The position numbers were made by a program, and so were the translations under genes. From assembly GCA_964427955.1 (NCBI GenBank), contig CAYRWY010000138.1, forward strand, positions 1-13,062: DNA of 13,062 nucleotides. The letters are read 5' to 3'. Below the pieces are notes generated by a model that was not told the origin of the DNA, searched no databases, and was given only the letters and a program-made list of their open reading frames with translations. Source of the stretch: JACRBK01 sp964427955 (lineage in GTDB: Bacteria; Chloroflexota; Anaerolineae; Aggregatilineales; Aggregatilineaceae). Within the stretch, counting starts at the first letter, position 1, and each line of letters opens with the position of its first letter. Shown here piece by piece: positions 5,172 to 12,946 of the stretch.

Positions 5172-6884
5172 TTGGAAGTGACGAAACGACAAACACGCAT
5201 TACAGGGGCGCTGCTGTTGGTCTTCACCAGCCTGGTCCTGGCCAGCCTGGCCTGCTATTCCGGCCAGGTTCCAGGCGTCTTCGAACTGACTCCGTATCAC
5301 ACACCAACACCGCTTCCACTCGCTGAAAACTCGCGCTTTAAGCTGCTCGACACGGTCCTGGCTCCTCAGGAACCCGGTAAAACCTTCTTCCACTTGACGG
5401 TTAATCCGGAGCCGCTGCAATCGGGCCTGATGAACTCCAAGTCGGCGTGCCAGGGAGATACCTCGGCCCGCGTCCTCTACGTTGGCCAGAATGATCAAGG
5501 GGAAGTGTATTACCTGCTAGATTGTTCTGGTTCCGTGGGGTGGGCTACCGAGAGCCGGTTGGCCGGTCCGCTCAAGTTCACCACCGGGGATCGTGCGCTC
5601 GTGATAGTGCCCGAAGGTGAAAAAGCGGTCGAGATGCTGGACGACCAGCTCAAGACCATGCCCCCCAACCCGCTCCAGACCTGCAAGCCGGAGACCGTCG
5701 TCACGGTCACCCAAATTCAGGCGGCAGACCCGGACCAGACCGGCACCAAGAACCTGTACTACCAGATCAACTGCCCGACGAACGCCGGGCCGGTCAAGGG
5801 TTGGGTGGTCGCTTCGGAACTCTTTGGGCCGATTGAGATCAATGTGAAAGACCGCGCGCTGGCCATCACCACGCCGGGCGCAAGCTCGACCATGCCCTAC
5901 CAGTTGGCGAACGAGGCTGCCCCGTTGACGGAAGCCAACGCCGTCACTGGCGAGTGCTTTGAAGGCTCCATCCTTCAGGCGACCGCGGTGGTCCTGGTCA
6001 ACCAGACTGTCTACTACCAGATGACCTGCGGTGACATCGAAGGCTGGACCGATCAGAGCCGGTTCGTAGGACCATTGCTGTACGATACGGGGACCGCAGC
6101 CGTCATCTATATCCCGCCGATCCTGGTCTTCGAAGACGAACTCCCGGCGGATCAGGGTGGCGCGGTCGTCGAAACGACCGAAGCCGAACCTACCCCCGAA
6201 ACCGAGACGACGACTGAAGACACGGCAGCCACCGAGCAGCAGCGCACAGTCGTGGAATACGTGCCGCCGCTGTACCTGGCCAATCAGCCTGGCCCGGCAG
6301 TTCCTACCGGCGACAACGCCAACGTCGTGGGCCAGTGCACCACGAATACCACCGCGCGCATCGAAGAATACGCTGCCGTGGATGTCATCTACGACCGCAT
6401 CCAGTGTGACGAGTGCGTGGAGACGGAAGTCGACGCCGATGGGCAGACCATTTGCACCGCCACCGAAACCCGAGACGGCTGGATCGAACAATCGTACCTG
6501 CAAGGCCCGCTGGATTATATGACGGGCGATCAGGTCGCCATCAAGAGCAGCAGCAAAGCGATTGAAACCGACGACGATGGGACGAAATGGGTCCGGCTCC
6601 CGGTGAACCAGACCGGCGCGCAGTCGGTAGGGCAGTTCACCGAATTCAGTGGCCGGTGTCCGCTGGATCAGGGCGTCCAGATCTCAGGCGTCATCCTGGA
6701 AAAAGCTCGCACCAGCAGCAAATTCAGTTTCTACTACCAGGTCACCTGCACCGGCCAACCGGCGATTATCAAGCAGGTTACCGTCAACGGTCGCCCGCGC
6801 CCGGAGATTTCGTATGATACCGAAACGTCAGAACCGGTCACGGGCATCTTGCTGGGCAGCGATCTGCAACCGATCGGCCAATAA
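5172..6884 (+). CDS. Exported, probably lipid-anchored protein with five cysteine-paired SH3-like modules
   Basis: I recognise no named family. The 570 residues start with a basic N-terminus and hydrophobic stretch (12-27) ending SLAC with Cys28, an imperfect lipobox, so a lipoprotein is likely but a simple signal peptide is possible. After a TPTPLP linker come five diverged modules. Each has a cysteine, a YY or similar about 20 residues on, a second cysteine, then usually GW and GPL/GPI. The cysteine pairs are 93/118, 171/201, 262/286, 389/412 and 496/526. Module 4 adds Cys415 and Cys428; module 5 lacks GW. A Thr/Glu-rich linker (334-357) splits modules 3 and 4. The pattern resembles bacterial SH3-like folds. 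The start is TTG (AGGAG 4 nt upstream) or GTG at 5178 (10 nt). It sits between dppC and dppB, so it is probably a transporter accessory or ligand-capturing part. Confidence 0.88.
   Translation: MEVTKRQTRITGALLLVFTSLVLASLACYSGQVPGVFELTPYHTPTPLPLAENSRFKLLDTVLAPQEPGKTFFHLTVNPEPLQSGLMNSKSACQGDTSARVLYVGQNDQGEVYYLLDCSGSVGWATESRLAGPLKFTTGDRALVIVPEGEKAVEMLDDQLKTMPPNPLQTCKPETVVTVTQIQAADPDQTGTKNLYYQINCPTNAGPVKGWVVASELFGPIEINVKDRALAITTPGASSTMPYQLANEAAPLTEANAVTGECFEGSILQATAVVLVNQTVYYQMTCGDIEGWTDQSRFVGPLLYDTGTAAVIYIPPILVFEDELPADQGGAVVETTEAEPTPETETTTEDTAATEQQRTVVEYVPPLYLANQPGPAVPTGDNANVVGQCTTNTTARIEEYAAVDVIYDRIQCDECVETEVDADGQTICTATETRDGWIEQSYLQGPLDYMTGDQVAIKSSSKAIETDDDGTKWVRLPVNQTGAQSVGQFTEFSGRCPLDQGVQISGVILEKARTSSKFSFYYQVTCTGQPAIIKQVTVNGRPRPEISYDTETSEPVTGILLGSDLQPIGQ
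5448..6872 (+). repeat. Five tandem protein-level modules in the lipoprotein
   Basis: The repeat is visible in protein, not in DNA. Modules begin at the cysteines at residues 93, 171, 262, 389 and 496, and each carries a partner cysteine 23-30 residues later. Modules 1-4 end in GW followed by a GPL or GPI turn and a GDRAL-like strand leading into the next module. The low DNA similarity implies old duplications. Confidence 0.7.
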
Positions 6885-6903
6885 TCGTCTTTGGATCAGA
6901 TCT

Positions 6904-6929
6904 GGGAACCGTCTCGCCTGACGGTTCCC
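6904..6929 (+). other. Perfect 10-bp stem-loop between the lipoprotein gene and dppB
   Basis: GGGAACCGTC pairs perfectly with GACGGTTCCC around the loop TCGCCT, 19 nt after the lipoprotein stop and 10 nt before the ATG at 6940. No T-run follows. It may act as a partial stop or stabiliser, or may limit dppB translation, since dppB has no clear ribosome site. Confidence 0.6.
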
Positions 6930-6939
6930 GGCATAAACT

Positions 6940-8163
6940 ATGGGGTTCTTTCGTATGACCACACCACAAACCGAATCACGCAGTACGACCAAGATGGCAG
7001 GTGGTGTTCTGGATTGGATCGTCCGGGCACTCGGCGGCGCTAGCATGATCAAGTTCTTGATCCGCCGTATCCTGGCCGGTGTTCCGGTCCTGTTTGCCAT
7101 CATGCTGGTCACTTTTACCCTGACTCATCTGCTGCCCGGCGGACCGTTCAGCTTTTCGGGCAACAACCGCAAAGTCCCCGAATACCTGGTCAAGCAGCTC
7201 GAAGAGAAGTTCGGGCTGAACAAGCCGGTGATCTTCAATACCTGGAGTGACGGGTACTTCCCGGATGGCAAAGACTGGAAGATCATCAGCCACCGCACCG
7301 AAACCCGCACGGTGGGCGGCAGCAAGGAAGAAATCAAGACGGTTCAAGAGAAAGTCTGGCGCATCGACCTGCTGGACTCTCAGTTCTGGAATTACGTCTG
7401 GGGCGTCATGCAGCTCGACTTTGGCCCCTCCCTGAACAAGTCCCTGCGTGACCAGAACGTCCAGGTGCGCGACGAGATCATCCGCCGCCTGCCGGTCTCA
7501 ATGCAAGTCGGCGTTTTCTCGGTGATCCTCGGCTTCACGCTGGGCATTCCGCTGGGCGTGCTGGCGGCGGTCTACCACAACAGCCTGGTCGACAACGTGG
7601 CGATGTTCTTTGCGGTGCTGGGGCAAGCAACGCCGGGGATTGTATTGGCGCCGATCTTGATCATCATCTTCGCGGTGGAACTCCAATGGGTTCCCGTCGC
7701 CGACCAAAAGAATATGTGGCAGGCCGGGCCAAAATTCTCCCTCTACTATCTGCAAATTCTGGCTCTGCCCGTGCTCACCCTGGGCACCGGGATGAGCGCC
7801 GGGATCGCCCGCCTGACGCGGGCCAGCCTGCTCCAGGTGCTGCACGAAGATTACGTCCGCACGGCGCGCGCCAAAGGGCTGCGTGAGCGGGTCGTGATCT
7901 ACGTCCATGCGCTCAAGAACGCCTTGATCCCGGTCGCAACCATCCTGGGTCCACTGCTGGCGGGCGTGTTGACCGGAACCTTCGTCGTCGAGCTGATCTT
8001 CGTGATCCCCGGCCTGGGCAAAGTCTTCGTGGACAGTGTCGCCGCCCGCGACTACACCATGATTATGGGCGTCACGATCCTGTACTCGATCTTCCTGATC
8101 ATCGGGAATATCCTGGTGGACGTCATGTACACCTGGCTCGACCCGCGCATCCGGTTCGATTAA
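6940..8163 (+). CDS. dppB: Peptide ABC importer permease, DppB type, with extended N-terminus and outer loop
   Basis: Inner-membrane permease that pairs with DppC. From ATG 6940 it has 407 residues; the family norm is slightly over 300. The typical DppB beginning, MIKFLIRRILAGVPVLFAIMLVTF, is found only at residue 36 (ATG 7045), leaving a 35-residue leader of uncertain reality. ATGs at 6940, 6955, 6994 and 7045 all lack a strong ribosome site (a weak GGGG precedes 6955). After the first span, KFGLNKP (90-96) is separated from QFWNYVWGVMQLDFGPS (148-164) by an insert of about 50 mostly charged residues that is usually only a few residues long. The EAA loop EDYVRTARAKGL lies at about 303-314, and the end DPRIRFD is typical. 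It is the last gene of the operon, before the terminator at 8188. Confidence 0.92.
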   Translation: MGFFRMTTPQTESRSTTKMAGGVLDWIVRALGGASMIKFLIRRILAGVPVLFAIMLVTFTLTHLLPGGPFSFSGNNRKVPEYLVKQLEEKFGLNKPVIFNTWSDGYFPDGKDWKIISHRTETRTVGGSKEEIKTVQEKVWRIDLLDSQFWNYVWGVMQLDFGPSLNKSLRDQNVQVRDEIIRRLPVSMQVGVFSVILGFTLGIPLGVLAAVYHNSLVDNVAMFFAVLGQATPGIVLAPILIIIFAVELQWVPVADQKNMWQAGPKFSLYYLQILALPVLTLGTGMSAGIARLTRASLLQVLHEDYVRTARAKGLRERVVIYVHALKNALIPVATILGPLLAGVLTGTFVVELIFVIPGLGKVFVDSVAARDYTMIMGVTILYSIFLIIGNILVDVMYTWLDPRIRFD

Positions 8164-8187
8164 CCCTCCGGCAAAATCTTCCAACTC

Positions 8188-8217
8188 AAGGGCGCATGAT
8201 GTGCGCCCTTTTGTTTT
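8188..8217 (+). terminator. Intrinsic terminator of the transporter operon
   Basis: AAGGGCGCA pairs perfectly with TGCGCCCTT around TGATG and is followed by TTGTTTT. It is placed 24 nt after the dppB stop, so it ends the dppD-dppB transcript and separates it from the FHA gene. Confidence 0.88.
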
Positions 8218-8253
8218 CCCCTGCGCACAGCCTGGCGATAGCCTGAGCGTAGG

Positions 8254-8281
8254 TTGTGGATTCCGGCCAGATCGTTAAAAT
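8254..8281 (+). promoter_or_regulatory. Candidate promoter for the FHA gene
   Basis: TTGTGG (8254-8259), a 16-nt spacer and TAAAAT (8276-8281) lie about 50 nt before the FHA start and after the upstream terminator. The -10 is good (5/6); the -35 is weak. A promoter is expected here because the previous operon ends at 8217. Confidence 0.4.
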
Positions 8282-8328
8282 TGAGAACGGTTACCGCCTC
8301 AGCACACCGAACATGAAGGAAGCGAGTT

Positions 8329-10338
8329 ATGTTCTACGGCAGGGTCGATGTGTACTGGCCCGAAGGTCCAATCGAGAGCTACCGTCTAAACAAGTCCACC
8401 ATTGCGATTGGGCGTTCGTCCGGGAATGATATCGTACTAGATACCACAGCGATCTCCCGTTATCACGTGACGCTGACGTTCAACGGCCAGCAAGTCCTGC
8501 TCGAAGACCTGGAATCCGTGAACGGCACGTATATCGATGGTGTGCGCCTGACCCCTCGCGAGCCGCTTCCCTTGCGTGGGGGAGAGGAAATCCAGATCGG
8601 CGACATCCTGCTCATCTATCACCCCCCGGCGGGGGCGACTCCCGACAGCGGCACGCAGGCCGACATCACGCAGCGCATCGCGCGGTCGCAGCCGACGTAC
8701 AAAGTCGAACTCGAAGGCCCGGATATGCCGGTAGCTCCCGGTGCCCACGGCCAGGCCGCGCTCAAGATCGAGAACATTGGAGACGCCACCGACCGCTATA
8801 CGGTCGAAGTCGAGGGTCTGCCCAAAGGCTGGGCGCGCGTCGATCGGGTCGAAATGGAGATCGAGAAGGGTGAACAGGGCCAGGCGGTGATCAGCTTCAA
8901 GCCGCTGCGGCGCAGCGAAACCCGGCCCGGCGATTATCCGCTGGTGGTGCGGGTGCGCTCCAAGTCCAATCCCACCCAAATCATCGAAATGGCGACGACG
9001 CTCCAGGTGCTGCCCTTCAGCGGCTTCGGCATGGCGCTAGGCAGTCTGCGCACCACCGAAAACGGCCATTTTACGCTCTACATGCATAACCAGGGCAGCG
9101 CCCCGCTCTCGGTCAACGTGCAGGGCAGCGATCCCGCCCAGGCGTTGATCTTCCAGCTTCCCAAGGGGCTGATCCAGTTGGGTCCGGGCGAACGCCGGAC
9201 CGTCACGGGCCTGGTACGACCGCGGCGGCCCCGATTGTTCGGCCCCGAACGTGAGCGCGAGTTTGCGCTCCAGGCCCAGGCGCAGGATGCCTCCAACTTC
9301 ATGGCGTCCGTTCCGGGCCTCTACGCCGAAAAAGGACGGCTGCCCGGTTGGGCGCCCACTCTGATCATCCCGGTGATCGCGCTGTTCGTCCTGGTCGTGG
9401 CGGGCATGATCCTGCTGCTGGTCAACACGGACGACGAAAAACCCAGCCCGACGCCGCTGCCGCCCGTCATCACCTCGTTCACGGCTTCCAGCCCGGCCCT
9501 GACCCTGGGGGATACCGTCACCGTGGCCTGGAGCGTCACCAACACCGACTCGCTGGAACTGGTGGTTGACCATAACGGGGTCCAGCAGCGCTATCCCATC
9601 CAATCCGGCGCGGTCTCGTACGCGCTGCCCTTCGACCGGACCGGGCGTTATACCCTGATCCTGGAAGCGCACGGCGGCACCACGATCACGACGGCGACGG
9701 CGTTGATCGAGGTCCAGCCCAGAGTCACCCTGGAGTTGCAGGTCCTCAATGGGACGGAACTGGTGCGCAACGTGCAGGGCGATGCGCGCGTCCTCTGGAG
9801 CGTCAACGGCGCCCAGGCTCTCGACAGCGCCTACAACCTGTGGATCGAAAGCTCGGATCGGAGCGAGGCACTGGTCGCCGCGCCCCTGCCGCTTTCGGGC
9901 CAACAGGATGTCCAGATCGTGCCCAGCAACGACCAGGCCGAATGGCTGGTCACGCTGTATGCTGAAGGCCAGGACGGCGTGACCGCCAGTATCACGCAAA
10001 AACTCACCATCGTCTATCCGGTGTGCGAGCTGCGCACCACCCAGACCATCGTGCGCAGCGGGCCGGGAGAGCATTACCCGGCCATCTTGCCACCCCAACC
10101 CCCCAGCGGCTCGCCCGAAGGCACACTATCCTATTCTCCGGTAGCCCGTGATCCCAGCGGACAGTGGCTCAAGGTTGCCATTGGGGTCGAAGGCCGTCCG
10201 GGATGGGTGCCGCTGGCGGACTTCCAATGCACCAACTTCGATCCGGCCCGGCTGGTATCGACCACCGATTATCCATCCCTGCCCGCCAGCAGCGCCGGAG
10301 AAAACGCCACTCCGACGCCCGGTGCGTCCACTGAGTAA
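8329..10338 (+). CDS. FHA-domain membrane protein with Ig-like regions and an SH3-like outer tail
   Basis: A phosphothreonine-reading FHA domain forms residues 1-100, with GRSSGNDI (28-35), SRYH (43-46) and NGT (65-67), the usual ligand-contact positions. No signal peptide precedes it, so it should be cytoplasmic. Residues about 115-335 are beta-rich, with the PGAHGQAALKIENIG style of COG1470/Ig-like domains. One membrane span follows at about 345-365, then a TPLPP linker, an Ig-like segment at about 378-560 and an SH3-like tail bounded by Cys566 and Cys634 containing VRSGPG and GRPGWVPL. The end is Ser/Thr/Pro-rich. ATG at 8329 has GAAGGA 8 nt upstream. The layout suggests a link between Ser/Thr kinase signalling and the cell envelope. 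The next gene is 103 nt downstream in the same direction. The partner kinase is not in the window. Confidence 0.88.
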   Translation: MFYGRVDVYWPEGPIESYRLNKSTIAIGRSSGNDIVLDTTAISRYHVTLTFNGQQVLLEDLESVNGTYIDGVRLTPREPLPLRGGEEIQIGDILLIYHPPAGATPDSGTQADITQRIARSQPTYKVELEGPDMPVAPGAHGQAALKIENIGDATDRYTVEVEGLPKGWARVDRVEMEIEKGEQGQAVISFKPLRRSETRPGDYPLVVRVRSKSNPTQIIEMATTLQVLPFSGFGMALGSLRTTENGHFTLYMHNQGSAPLSVNVQGSDPAQALIFQLPKGLIQLGPGERRTVTGLVRPRRPRLFGPEREREFALQAQAQDASNFMASVPGLYAEKGRLPGWAPTLIIPVIALFVLVVAGMILLLVNTDDEKPSPTPLPPVITSFTASSPALTLGDTVTVAWSVTNTDSLELVVDHNGVQQRYPIQSGAVSYALPFDRTGRYTLILEAHGGTTITTATALIEVQPRVTLELQVLNGTELVRNVQGDARVLWSVNGAQALDSAYNLWIESSDRSEALVAAPLPLSGQQDVQIVPSNDQAEWLVTLYAEGQDGVTASITQKLTIVYPVCELRTTQTIVRSGPGEHYPAILPPQPPSGSPEGTLSYSPVARDPSGQWLKVAIGVEGRPGWVPLADFQCTNFDPARLVSTTDYPSLPASSAGENATPTPGASTE

Positions 10339-10377
10339 AAGAGGGGCTAGTCACGTAAAATGTATGGAACAGATGTA

Positions 10378-10404
10378 TTGCACACAGCGTCTTTGGCATA
10401 GAAT
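10378..10404 (+). promoter_or_regulatory. Weak candidate promoter before the 828-residue protein gene
   Basis: TTGCAC (10378-10383), a 15-nt spacer and TAGAAT (10399-10404). The -10 is good but the spacer is short, so this is only a possibility. Read-through from the FHA gene is equally plausible, as no terminator is seen at 10339-10441. Confidence 0.25.
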
Positions 10405-10441
10405 CTGATTACGTCCCGGCAGGAGAGTCTCAGAAAACACC

Positions 10442-12928
10442 GTGAAACGCCAACTGGTTATGCTCACCCTTCTTCTGATCCTGGTGCTGCCGGGCACGGT
10501 CGCGTTTGTCTCCCCGCGCCAGGACGGCCCCAAGATCGAGCTGTCCGTCAGCGCAGGCTATGGTAACTACTACCGGCGCGGGCAGTGGATTCCGGTGCGG
10601 GTAAATGCCAGTAACAACGGAGCCGACCTCAACGGCGAGATCCGTGTGCGCCTGGGCGACAGCGGGAGCCTGGAAGAAACGATCTACCTCACGCCGCTCG
10701 ATCTGCCGCGCGGTGCCCGCAAACAGGTGTTTCTGTACGTCTCTCTGGAAGACTTCGTGAGCGGCATCGAGGTTGATGTCACTGACCGGAAAGGCCATAC
10801 CGTCCAACGGGAAAACGTCTCGCTGCGGGTGGCGAGCAATAACGACCTGCTGTATGTGGTCATCACCGAATCCTCGTATGGCGCGGTAGACCTCACCGGG
10901 TCGTATCCCGGCATGGGCTATGCGTTCCAGGCGAACTGGCGCATCGACGATCTGCCCCCTAACCCGGACGCCCTGGCCGGTCTGGACGTGCTCATGTTCC
11001 ACGATGCTGACACGGGAACCCTCACTACGGAGCAGACCGCCGCGATCACGACCTGGGTGCAATCCGGCGGACACCTGATTGTGACCGGGGGCGATGCCTG
11101 GCAGCGCACGACCACCGGGCTGCGCGACGTACTGCCGGTCACGCTGCAAGGAACTCTGGTGCTCGATTCGATCAGCGCGTTGGTGGATTACCTGCGGTTG
11201 TCGGCCAGCACGCCCGATCACAGCATCACCGCTGCCAACAACACCCCCAAAGACTCGGCGCACGTCCTGGTCAGCACCCCACAGACCCCGCTGATCGTGC
11301 GCGGCAGCTACGGCGCGGGGACGGTCGATTTCATCGCGGTCGATCCGAATGACGAGCCGCTGCGATCCTGGCGCGCCGAAAAAGACACCTTGTGGTATAC
11401 GCTGATCGCAACGACCGGGCAGCAGCCCAGTTGGGAACGGGGATTCAGCAACTGGACGGTGGCGCGCGAAGCGACCATGACGATGACCAGCACGGTGCTG
11501 CCCACCTTCTTCCAGCTTTGCGGGTTCCTGCTCCTGTATATCGTGCTGATCGGCCCGGTCAATTACCTGGCGCTCCGGCGTCTGCACCGGTCGGAATGGG
11601 CCTGGCTGACCATCCCAGTCTTGATCCTGCTCTTCAGCGTGCTGGCCTACAAAGTCGGCTTCAATCTGCGCGGCAACGTGCCCACCGTCAATCGCATGAG
11701 TGTCGTCCACGTGACGGCGGACAGCGCCAATGCCCAGGTTACGACTCTGATCGGCGTTCAGTCACCGCGCCGCAGTTCCTACGACATCGCGGTCGAGCGG
11801 GGCTACACCCTGCGCGCCCTGCCCGAAAACGGGATCGGGCTGAACGTTCCGGCCATCTTCAACGAAGGTACGCGCTACACGGCTGAAAACATCCCGATTG
11901 ATGCCGGAATGGTCGCCAGCTTTGTGGCCAGCGGTACAATCTCTGCCCCTCCACTGGACGCTACCGCGACGTGGCACCTGCACGACAATGCCCCCCCGCA
12001 GATCACCGGAAGTATCACCAACACCGGCAACGTTACGTTAAAAGACGCCGTGCTGCTGGTCAAAGGCGAGGCGCGGGAAATCGGCACTCTGGACCCCGGC
12101 GAGACCCAGTCTTTCGACATCTCTCTGGGCCCCCAGGAACCCGGCCCGTTGGGCGTGGGCAGTCCGCAGTATCAGTACACCCCTTACAATTACGGAACCT
12201 CCTGGCAGTATTCGAACCGGATGCCCGGCTGGTGTTTTTCCTACGCGGGGATTCCGCTCACGATCCCGGACGTGATGCAAAACGCGCGCTTCGTGTGCTC
12301 GACCGGCACCGTGGCAACCGAGCAGCAGGAAACGCGGCGGCGCTACCGGCTGCTGGCGTCGTTGATCACCGATCGTGATCTCAGCGGCGGACGCGGCGAT
12401 GGGGCTTATCTCTTCGCCTGGACGAACGAACCGCTGGTGGACGTCGAACTGGTCAATCAAACACAGGCGGATGAAAACACCAACCTGTATATCTTCGATC
12501 TGCCGGTTACGGTCCAGGCGGACGAGGCGGTGATCGATATTCCGTCCAGCCTGACCACCTGGACCACCGCCGCCAAAGACGATCCGGCGACCATGCTTGA
12601 GCTGAACCCGCAGTCGTTCCAGATTTCGAACAACTCGCAGGCGGCGTTCCAGTTCATGCCGCTGCCCAGCTTCCGGCTGAAAACGGTCGAGAGCATCAGC
12701 ATCGCCTTTCAGGGGCAGGGTCCGCTCCAGGTCGAACTGTGGAACTGGAAACGGCAGGTCTGGGTCCCGGTGCAGCTTGATCCCAGTACGGACTCGACGC
12801 CGATCACCAATCCGGCCCAATTCCTGGGGCCGGAGAACGCCGTGAATATTCGCATTTTGCTGGTCAACAACACGTCGTACAATCGTATTGACTATATTAA
12901 AGTCGCCTATCGTGGGCAGCTCGAATAG
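10442..12928 (+). CDS. Large exported membrane protein with GATase-like domain, ABC-module partner
   Basis: Not a family I can name with certainty. The 828 residues begin with a signal peptide (about 1-21). A beta-rich region follows (about 30-125), then an alpha/beta region (about 130-320) with LAGLDVLMFHDAD, TTWVQSGGHLIVTGGD (203-218) and a GAGTVDFIAVDP strand. These are typical of glutamine-amidotransferase-like domains of the GldG/DUF4350 sort, with no evident catalytic Cys. Two spans at about 359-378 and 389-407 flank RRLHRSEWAW; the IGPVNYLALRR segment recalls envelope proteins encoded beside ABC genes. The remaining roughly 420 residues are outer, with an Ig-like part (about 517-560). 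Start GTG has AGGAG 16 nt upstream, which is long, but no better in-frame start exists. An ABC ATPase starts 18 nt downstream, so the two likely act together at the membrane. Confidence 0.85.
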   Translation: MKRQLVMLTLLLILVLPGTVAFVSPRQDGPKIELSVSAGYGNYYRRGQWIPVRVNASNNGADLNGEIRVRLGDSGSLEETIYLTPLDLPRGARKQVFLYVSLEDFVSGIEVDVTDRKGHTVQRENVSLRVASNNDLLYVVITESSYGAVDLTGSYPGMGYAFQANWRIDDLPPNPDALAGLDVLMFHDADTGTLTTEQTAAITTWVQSGGHLIVTGGDAWQRTTTGLRDVLPVTLQGTLVLDSISALVDYLRLSASTPDHSITAANNTPKDSAHVLVSTPQTPLIVRGSYGAGTVDFIAVDPNDEPLRSWRAEKDTLWYTLIATTGQQPSWERGFSNWTVAREATMTMTSTVLPTFFQLCGFLLLYIVLIGPVNYLALRRLHRSEWAWLTIPVLILLFSVLAYKVGFNLRGNVPTVNRMSVVHVTADSANAQVTTLIGVQSPRRSSYDIAVERGYTLRALPENGIGLNVPAIFNEGTRYTAENIPIDAGMVASFVASGTISAPPLDATATWHLHDNAPPQITGSITNTGNVTLKDAVLLVKGEAREIGTLDPGETQSFDISLGPQEPGPLGVGSPQYQYTPYNYGTSWQYSNRMPGWCFSYAGIPLTIPDVMQNARFVCSTGTVATEQQETRRRYRLLASLITDRDLSGGRGDGAYLFAWTNEPLVDVELVNQTQADENTNLYIFDLPVTVQADEAVIDIPSSLTTWTTAAKDDPATMLELNPQSFQISNNSQAAFQFMPLPSFRLKTVESISIAFQGQGPLQVELWNWKRQVWVPVQLDPSTDSTPITNPAQFLGPENAVNIRILLVNNTSYNRIDYIKVAYRGQLE

Positions 12929-12946
12929 GCCGGGATAGGATAAGCT

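Noticed and set aside
5246..5268. CCTGGCC/GGCCAGG hairpin with dense CCTGG sites
   Set aside because: Falls inside the signal-peptide codons of the lipoprotein, and Leu/Ala codon use explains it; no regulatory role needed.
5517..6503. Reverse frame of 328 codons
   Set aside because: Antisense to the lipoprotein gene; no start site or conserved motif, and the plus-strand frame shows clear repeats.
9037..10098. Reverse frame of 353 codons
   Set aside because: Antisense shadow of the FHA gene with low-complexity Arg/Asp/Gln composition.
10430..11710. Reverse frame of 426 codons
   Set aside because: Antisense shadow of the 828-residue protein, produced by GC-rich codon use; composition rich in Arg/Gln/His/Asp, with no motifs.
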